Assembly (NCBI GenBank): GCA_016926255.1 | Contig: JAFGOY010000055.1 | Span: 1 to 64,000, forward strand | Length of the DNA: 64,000 nt | Direction of reading: 5' to 3' | Source of the DNA: Anaerolineae bacterium | Lineage (GTDB): Bacteria; Chloroflexota; Anaerolineae; Aggregatilineales; UBA3940 | In this document: positions 59,231-64,000 of the stretch, piece after piece | How positions within the stretch are numbered: the first letter of the stretch is position 1 | Layout: the number at the start of each line of letters is the position of its first letter | Translations under genes and position numbers: made by a program | The notes under the pieces: generated by a model | Seen by the model: only the letters and a program-made list of their open reading frames with translations | Told to the model about the DNA's origin: nothing | Databases searched by the model: none

Positions 59231-60208
59231 ATGAAACGAGTTTTAGGACGATCTGGAATCGAAGTATCGGCGCTGGGGATGGGCTGCTGGGCCATCGGCG
59301 GGGTGTGGAGCTTTCTCGGCAGCCCCGGCGGATGGGGCGAAACCGACGACAATGAATCAATCGCCGCGCTGCATGCGGCTTACGACAACGGGATCACGTT
59401 CTATGATACGGCGGCCAACTACGGCGCGGGCCACAGCGAGCACCTGCTGGCGAAAGCCTTCAAAGACCGGCGCGACAGAGTGGTGATCGCCACCAAATTC
59501 GGCTACGCGGTCGACGAGGCCGGGAAAGCCGTCAGCGAATATGGCGACGGCAAAACCGGCGACGTGGCCGGGCACCTTGCGGCGGACGTCGAGGCGAGTT
59601 TGCGCCGCCTGGAAACCGACGTGATCGACCTGTTCCAGTTCCACGTCAACGAGTACGACGCGGAAAAGTCGGCGGAAGTGCGCGACGCGCTGGAAGGGCT
59701 GGTCAGGCAGGGGAAAATCCGGGCCTACGGGTGGAGCACCGACTACCCGGAGCGGATGAAGGTGTTCGTCAAGGGGCCGAACTGCACGTCGGTGCAGTGC
59801 AACCTGAATGTGGTCATGCGCAACCCGGAGATGCTCACCCTGTGCGACGAGTACGACCAGGCATGCATCAACCGGGCACCGCTGGCGATGGGCATCCTGA
59901 CCGGCAAGTACAATAAAGAGTCGACCTGGGTAAAGACGGATGTCCGGTCAGAGGACTGGTTCCAGGACTGGATGTTCGAACCGGCGCTCGACGCGCTGTC
60001 GAAGGTCAGGGAGATTTTTACCAGCGATGGTCGGACGCTGGCGCAGGGTGCGCTGGCCTGGCTGTGGGGGCACAGCGAGCGGACGATCCCGATCCCCGGA
60101 ATCAGGACGGTGGCGCAGGCGGAGGAAAACGCCGGGGCGATGCGCTTCGGGCCGCTGACGGCGTCGCAGATGAAGGAGGTCGATGCGCTGCTGGGGATCG
60201 ACAAATAG
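59231..60208 (+). CDS. Aldo/keto reductase
   Basis: About 325 residues, TIM-barrel NADPH-dependent oxidoreductase. VLGRSGIEVSALGMGCWAIGG at the N-terminus, the catalytic tetrad around YDTAANYGAGHSEHLLAKA (Asp, Tyr), VIATKFGY (Lys) and FQFHVNEYD (His), and the cofactor-binding C-terminal part SERTIPIPGIRTVAQAEENAG. It reduces aldehydes or ketones in the cytoplasm; the substrate is unknown. Its expression is probably induced through the MerR regulator. Followed by a repeat and a terminator. Confidence 0.93.
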   Translation: MKRVLGRSGIEVSALGMGCWAIGGVWSFLGSPGGWGETDDNESIAALHAAYDNGITFYDTAANYGAGHSEHLLAKAFKDRRDRVVIATKFGYAVDEAGKAVSEYGDGKTGDVAGHLAADVEASLRRLETDVIDLFQFHVNEYDAEKSAEVRDALEGLVRQGKIRAYGWSTDYPERMKVFVKGPNCTSVQCNLNVVMRNPEMLTLCDEYDQACINRAPLAMGILTGKYNKESTWVKTDVRSEDWFQDWMFEPALDALSKVREIFTSDGRTLAQGALAWLWGHSERTIPIPGIRTVAQAEENAGAMRFGPLTASQMKEVDALLGIDK

Positions 60209-60240
60209 GTTAACCGCAAAGAGCGCGAAGGGCGCAAAGG
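60208..60240. repeat. CGCAAAG-type dispersed repeat
   Basis: AACCGCAAAGAGCGCGAAGG followed by GCGCAAAGG. This CGCAAAG/GCGAAG pattern is a common intergenic repeat in environmental bacteria. It starts right at the stop codon of the aldo/keto reductase gene. The 302-bp gap otherwise holds the terminator at 60341-60403. Confidence 0.6.
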
Positions 60241-60340
60241 AAAAGCAAGAAAAAAGGATAAAGGAAAAAGAAAAAAGAGGATTTAGCCCGGCGGCTTCAG
60301 CCCCGGGATCGGACATCAAACTGACAATTATATAAAGGGG

Positions 60341-60403
60341 AAAGCAGACCCCAATCAGCGGGCGGCTGCCTGCGACTCCGGTTGCAGGCGGTCGTCTGCT
60401 TTT
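60341..60403 (+). terminator. Long two-level terminator hairpin
   Basis: AAAGCAGAC (60341-60349) pairs with GTCTGCTTT (60394-60402), and the inner GCCTGC (60368-60373) with GCAGGC (60384-60389). Followed by TTGTG. Confidence 0.65.
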
Positions 60404-60510
60404 GTGTGTGGAGTGAACATCATAACCCCCACTGTCGGCAACCGTTTTGCGGCTGCATACATCATCCCCCAGTATTGGGGGAGGTCAGTATTCCGAATTG
60501 TATGAAGGTC

Positions 60511-60804
60511 TCAGAGCAGGCTCAGAGTGCTGCGAACAAACCATAGTAGTTCGCAAGTCAGCACATAGGCGATAGGGACAAAAATCAATAGTCCAAAGAG
60601 AAAGAAGACAACGCTTGCAATTTTATATGACACGAGGGTCAGGATGCTTACCTTCTCCGGGTTGTGCCGGAATGGCTTCGGTGTAAACCTGTTCTGGAAC
60701 CTGACCAGACGCGGTGGATCGGTCCACACCAGATAGCCAGACCAGGCAGAGGAAACCATCGTAACGATTGACCAGAGCAGCATCCCCGCAATGAAAATCG
60801 CCAT
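60511..60804 (-). CDS. Small two-TM membrane protein, unknown
   Basis: About 97 residues. Two membrane helices (FIAGMLLWSIVTMVSSAWSGYLV and IASVVFFLFGLLIFVPIAYVL) separated by a basic, Pro-containing loop (RFQNRFTPKPFRHNPEK). ATG 60804 follows murC closely (12-bp gap) on the same strand, so it may be a short last gene of that transcript. I do not recognise the family. Confidence 0.58.
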   Translation of the reverse strand: MAIFIAGMLLWSIVTMVSSAWSGYLVWTDPPRLVRFQNRFTPKPFRHNPEKVSILTLVSYKIASVVFFLFGLLIFVPIAYVLTCELLWFVRSTLSLL

Positions 60805-60816
60805 ATAAACGCTCGT

Positions 60817-62217
60817 CTAGCCGGACTCGCCCCGCAAGCCCTCGAGCAGGCGGTCGGCGACCTGGGTGGCATCGCCCGCGCTCATCACGATCACCACGTC
60901 ACCGGGCTGGACGTTCGTCTCCAGATACTCGACCACCTCGTCGAGGGTGGGGATGTGGCAGGCGTCGCGGTGATACTGCATCCGGGCAAGGATGTCGTCC
61001 GGGCCGATGCCGAACGTCTCCACGTCGCGCGAGCGGTACACGTCGGTGATGATCACGTGGTCGGCCTCGAAGAAACTGGCGGCGAACTCGTCGAGGAGTG
61101 TTTTTGTCCGGCTGTAGGTATGCGGCTGCCAGACCGCCCAGATCGACTGCTCGACAAACCGCAGGCGGGCTGCGTCGAGCGTGGCGCGGATGGCGGTGGG
61201 ATGGTGGGCATAATCGTCGATGATAGTCACACCCTGGGCCTCGCCTTTCACCTCGAAGCGGCGGCCCACACCGGTGAAGGTCGACAGGCCCATCGCGGCC
61301 TTGTTGATGTCAACGCCAAGTGCATCGACGACGGCGATCACCGCCAGGGCGTTCTGAACGTTGTGCAGACCGGGCAGACGCAGCGATATCGACCCGGCTT
61401 CCTTGCCGGATTTCATGGCAGTGAAGCTCATGCCGCCCTCGGCATTGGGCCGGATATCGGCGGCAGTCCAGTCACCATTGTTGAGGCCGTAGGTGACGAC
61501 CGGCAGTCCGGCCTCGCGGCGTCTATCGGCGAGTTTCCGCGCACCGTGTTCGCCCACACCGGCAACGAGCAGCCCCTCGTCGCCAAGCAGACCGACGAAC
61601 TCGGTAAACAGGGCTTCGACATCGGCGAGGCTCTCGAACATATCGGGGTGATCGTGTTCGAGGGTGGTGACGATGGCGATCTTCGGCTTCAGGCCCATAA
61701 ACATCCGGTCGTACTCGTCGGCCTCGATCACGAAGGGTTCGCCCTTTCCCGCGCGGGCGTTGACCCGGACATTGTTCAGCACCCCGCCGACGATGAACGA
61801 GGGATCAAGCTCACACACGTCGAGCGTCCAGGCGAGCAGCGCGCTGGTGGTGGTTTTGCCGTGCGTCCCGGCGACGGCGATCCCTTTGCGGTCGGCCATC
61901 AGCAGGCCGAGAATGTCGGAACGCTTGTAGACGGGGATTTTCAGTTCTCTGGCCTTCGCTACTTCCGTGTTGTCCTTCGGAATCGCCGAGGAGATCACCA
62001 GGGCGTCGGGCTGATAGGTTTCCAGGTGGGCGGGCGAATGCCCGATCTCGACCGTGATCCCTGCATCCCGCAAAGGGGCGATCAGCGGCGACTCGATGAG
62101 ATCGCAGCCGGTGACGGTGTAGCCCATCTGGCGCATGACGCGCGCAATGGGATTCATGCCGAATCCGCCGATGCCCATGATGTGGACTTTTCCGCCGGGT
62201 TTAAGGACTTCTGCCAT
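60817..62217 (-). CDS. murC: UDP-N-acetylmuramate--L-alanine ligase
   Basis: About 466 residues. First Mur ligase of the peptide stem, joining L-Ala to UDP-MurNAc with ATP in the cytoplasm. N-terminal VHIMGIGGFGMNPIARVM, ATP loop VAGTHGKTTTSALLAW, EADEYDRMFMGLKPKIAIV, TTLEHDHPDMF, the DDYAHHPTAIRATL motif and the C-terminal HTYSRTKTLLDEFA. The related Mpl ligase is possible but the VITDVYRSRDVETFGI stretch favours MurC. AGGAG lies about 11 bases before ATG. It lies downstream of murG and cvpA on the minus strand, with a GNAT gene between. Confidence 0.92.
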   Translation of the reverse strand: MAEVLKPGGKVHIMGIGGFGMNPIARVMRQMGYTVTGCDLIESPLIAPLRDAGITVEIGHSPAHLETYQPDALVISSAIPKDNTEVAKARELKIPVYKRSDILGLLMADRKGIAVAGTHGKTTTSALLAWTLDVCELDPSFIVGGVLNNVRVNARAGKGEPFVIEADEYDRMFMGLKPKIAIVTTLEHDHPDMFESLADVEALFTEFVGLLGDEGLLVAGVGEHGARKLADRRREAGLPVVTYGLNNGDWTAADIRPNAEGGMSFTAMKSGKEAGSISLRLPGLHNVQNALAVIAVVDALGVDINKAAMGLSTFTGVGRRFEVKGEAQGVTIIDDYAHHPTAIRATLDAARLRFVEQSIWAVWQPHTYSRTKTLLDEFAASFFEADHVIITDVYRSRDVETFGIGPDDILARMQYHRDACHIPTLDEVVEYLETNVQPGDVVIVMSAGDATQVADRLLEGLRGESG

Positions 62218-62244
62218 AGTGAGCGGTTCTCCTGGTTGATTACA

Positions 62245-62979
62245 TTAACGACGAACACGATACCAGTACTGGTAGACCTCTTGAAAGCCGAGCTTCTCGT
62301 AACAGTTCAATGCTGCCGGATTATTGCACATGACGCTCAACCACGCACGTGACGCGCCGGTGGATTTTCCCCAGGCGAGCAGGGCCAGCATGATCCGGGT
62401 GGCGAAGCCGCGCCGCCGCTTTGCCGGGTCGGTGACGATATCGTATATGCCGATCATATCACGGTCGGCGGCGGCCATACCAACGGCAGTGATTTCGTCG
62501 CCATCGGTCAGGGCGGCGTAGACGTGATCGGTGACGATGTTGTTGTGAATCGCGGTCATGGTGGGGATGGCGGCCAGGTTGAGCGTGGTCAGGCGGCAGA
62601 AGGTGCCGATCCAGGTTGGGGAGAGCGATGGTGTGAGGTCGACATCGGGCATGGCGACGGCGTGATCGGGAGTCAGGTCGAGCAGTTGGACGCTCGTGCG
62701 GCTGTTCTCGACGTAGCCGGACCGGGCAAGACGCGAATCGAGATCGGGCGGGCAGGCGGCGTCGGTGAGCTTGAAGACGGTCGGGAGGCCGAGGGAGGTA
62801 TAGAGCGCCTCACAGTAGGCGATCTTGTGATCGAGGTCGAGGGACGATCCGTACAGCGGGCTGACGCTGTTGGATCGCCTGGTATAGCCACCTGCAAAGC
62901 GGATCACCCAGCCGTCGTAGAGAATGGTTTTCAGCGCGGGCCAGGTGTTCAGGGCGGTTTCTTCGAGTGATTGGATCAT
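62245..62979 (-). CDS. GNAT-family N-acetyltransferase
   Basis: About 244 residues from ATG 62979 (AAGGAAT upstream). The earlier in-frame ATG at 63063 falls inside a repeat element and is rejected. A variable N-terminal half (LYDGWVIRFAGGYTRRSNSVSPL) is followed by the GNAT core: VGMAAADRDMIGIYDIVT, the acetyl-CoA motif PAKRRRGFATRIMLALL and the end CNNPAALNCYEKLGFQEVYQYW. It transfers acetyl from acetyl-CoA to an unknown amine. It lies between cvpA and murC on the same strand, probably in one transcript. Confidence 0.85.
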   Translation of the reverse strand: MIQSLEETALNTWPALKTILYDGWVIRFAGGYTRRSNSVSPLYGSSLDLDHKIAYCEALYTSLGLPTVFKLTDAACPPDLDSRLARSGYVENSRTSVQLLDLTPDHAVAMPDVDLTPSLSPTWIGTFCRLTTLNLAAIPTMTAIHNNIVTDHVYAALTDGDEITAVGMAAADRDMIGIYDIVTDPAKRRRGFATRIMLALLAWGKSTGASRAWLSVMCNNPAALNCYEKLGFQEVYQYWYRVRR

Positions 62980-63051
62980 GGGTGGATGGATTCCTTTTGA
63001 GTTCCTGCGGATATTGTACTTCAACAAATTGATGAGGATATCGAATGTTGT

Positions 63052-63120
63052 GTAAAATGCCACGCGATTCTGTTCCCTCTCCCTTGAGGGGGAGGGACAG
63101 GGAGGGGGTGAAAACGTTGC
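63052..63120. repeat. GC-rich intergenic element (GTAAAAT...GTGAAAACG type)
   Basis: GTAAAATGCCACGCGATTC, TGTTCCCTCTCCCTTGAGGG, GGAGGGACAGGGAGGGGG and TGAAAACGTTGCC. Same string of blocks as 13733-13790. It lies between cvpA and the GNAT gene. Confidence 0.7.
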
Positions 63121-63185
63121 CTTCTATTGTCTCACTATTTTATAAATCTTTAACAGCCCCAGGTATTATCCGGAGTTACGCAGAA

Positions 63186-63758
63186 TCAGATAACCGCCAC
63201 GATCACGATCAGGAAAAAGATCACGACCAGAATCTCAAGCCAGGGACTGGCGAGATAGCGCAGCGGGAGCATGGAGATCATCGCGGCGCTGGCCGATTCG
63301 GGGAAGTTCAGGGGACTGATCATCCAGTCGAAGGGGTACTGCCCGACGTGGACGTACCACCACAGCGCGCCGATGATCAGGTAGCCGTTGAGCAGGCCGA
63401 CCATCAGGCCGAGGATGCCTTCCTGGATCGATTCGCGGGGGCGGTTGGATTTCGAGCGGCCCTTGGTGGCGAACTGGACGAGCACCGGCCCCTGATAGCC
63501 AAAGAAGACGACGATCATCAGGACAGCGGCCTTGAGCATCACCAACCGGCGCAGCGTGCCCAGCGGATCGCTGGCGAGCAGTTCGGCGGGGGTGCGCTGA
63601 ACGAGCACCGACCATACCCACGGGCTGCTCTGCTCGATGATAAACATCGCGAGGACGGCGGCGGCGGTCGCCTGAATTTCGCGCACCCAGCCGCGCATCA
63701 GGCCGATCACGCCAAAGAGAAGAACCGAGAACCAGAAGACAGCCGAGAATTCGATCAC
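63186..63758 (-). CDS. CvpA-family membrane protein
   Basis: About 190 residues with four membrane helices. FSVLLFGVIGLMRGWVREI at the N-terminus (the GxxxGxxRE-type CvpA start), a helix at 75-95, and the terminal helix LEILVVIFFLIVIVAVI. CvpA proteins are needed for colicin V production in enteric bacteria and are more generally linked to the envelope; the biochemical role is not known. It follows murG by 6 bases, so it is co-transcribed with peptidoglycan genes. Confidence 0.78.
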   Translation of the reverse strand: MIEFSAVFWFSVLLFGVIGLMRGWVREIQATAAAVLAMFIIEQSSPWVWSVLVQRTPAELLASDPLGTLRRLVMLKAAVLMIVVFFGYQGPVLVQFATKGRSKSNRPRESIQEGILGLMVGLLNGYLIIGALWWYVHVGQYPFDWMISPLNFPESASAAMISMLPLRYLASPWLEILVVIFFLIVIVAVI

Positions 63759-63764
63759 AGAGTC

Positions 63765-64000
63765 TCAGCCTTCCGCTTGGGCGGAAGCGTCCGCCGCGAC
63801 ATCGAGCAGCAGGGAAGCGATCCGGGCTGCCGCGCCGGGGCGCTTCAACGCGCCGCTGGCAGTGCTCATCGCGATTAGCTGCGACGGCTCAAGCAGTGCG
63901 GTGATCCGGGTTGTCAGTTGGTCATGCAGCTTATCATCGTCAAGGCGCACGGCTGCCCCCCGAGAGTCAAGGTAATCGGCATTGGTTTTCTGATACCGCC
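63765..64000 (-). CDS. murG: UDP-N-acetylglucosamine transferase MurG, C-terminal fragment
   Basis: Partial: it runs off the right edge of the window. The 78 visible residues begin RYQKTNADYLDSRGAAVRLD and continue with LLEPSQLIAMSTASGALKRP and AAARIASLLLDVA. This matches the C-terminal end of MurG, where the QxxNAxxLxxxGAA motif contacts UDP-GlcNAc. MurG makes lipid II at the inner face of the membrane. Followed by cvpA on the same strand. Confidence 0.8.
   Translation of the reverse strand, partial: RYQKTNADYLDSRGAAVRLDDDKLHDQLTTRITALLEPSQLIAMSTASGALKRPGAAARIASLLLDVAADASAQAEG

Noticed and set aside
63045-63878. 277-codon plus-strand frame near the right edge
   Set aside because: It is antisense to cvpA and murG and begins inside a repeat element.
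1-64000. tRNA or rRNA genes, prophage or IS transposase
   Set aside because: None was recognised by eye on either strand; a dedicated RNA search could still reveal a missed tRNA.

Overview
This is a GC-rich, gene-dense bacterial chromosome segment with no phage, plasmid or transposase genes. The gene content suggests a member of the Chloroflexota, probably Anaerolineae-like: WD40 and HEAT-repeat proteins, proline-threonine-stalked surface proteins, MacB-like ABC systems with lipoprotein adaptors, scattered peptidoglycan genes, and many short GC-rich intergenic repeats. This assignment is an inference from gene content; no rRNA or other marker phylogeny is available here.

Layout. 1-2.8 kb: the C-terminal end of UvrA, a PAS sensor kinase and a HAD hydrolase. 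2.9-13.3 kb (minus strand): an export locus with one ABC ATPase, two 800-residue FtsX/MacB-type permeases, two lipoprotein membrane-fusion adaptors and an MFS transporter. 13.8-15.7 kb: a Tat-exported Acg-type flavin oxidoreductase and a small zinc-ribbon membrane protein. 16.2-22.5 kb: a complete oligopeptide/dipeptide ABC importer (two ATPases, lipoprotein binding protein, two permeases) with a structured leader, an intercistronic hairpin and a terminator. 22.6-25.3 kb: a Cys-rich protein, a small membrane protein, a GH32/68-like beta-propeller protein and a ketopantoate reductase-like enzyme. 25.4-33.3 kb: a single-chain type IIG restriction-modification enzyme with an AT-rich recognition region, an ArsB/NhaD-type transporter, a membrane protein, a hemerythrin remnant and a D12-class adenine methylase.

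33.5-47.9 kb: murF-mraY, then an accessory block, then ftsL-ftsI. The block holds a predicted proteasome-like N-terminal-nucleophile hydrolase beside an FGE-sulfatase-fold protein, a HEAT protein with zinc ribbon and membrane segments, a membrane-anchored WD40 propeller and a second HEAT protein. 48-58.7 kb: membrane and surface proteins (one behind a strong promoter with tandem TetR-type operators), a beta-helix/DUF11 surface protein, nitronate monooxygenase, a GlcG/HbpS-like protein and a seven-TM PAS histidine kinase. 58.7-60.2 kb: a MerR regulator and an aldo/keto reductase behind a promoter with a 19-bp spacer and dyad. 60.5-64 kb (minus strand): murG (partial), cvpA, a GNAT acetyltransferase and murC.

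The most unusual signals are: (1) short GC-rich intergenic elements, two of which are flanked by 16-17 bp direct repeats of different sequence, as expected for recent insertions; (2) a hairpin family with compensatory stem changes, three of four copies lying in the export locus; (3) the Ser-1 proteasome-like hydrolase paired with an FGE-fold protein; (4) a dispersed division/cell-wall cluster separated by the HEAT/WD40 block; and (5) several structured leaders, notably before the peptide importer, murF and nitronate monooxygenase.
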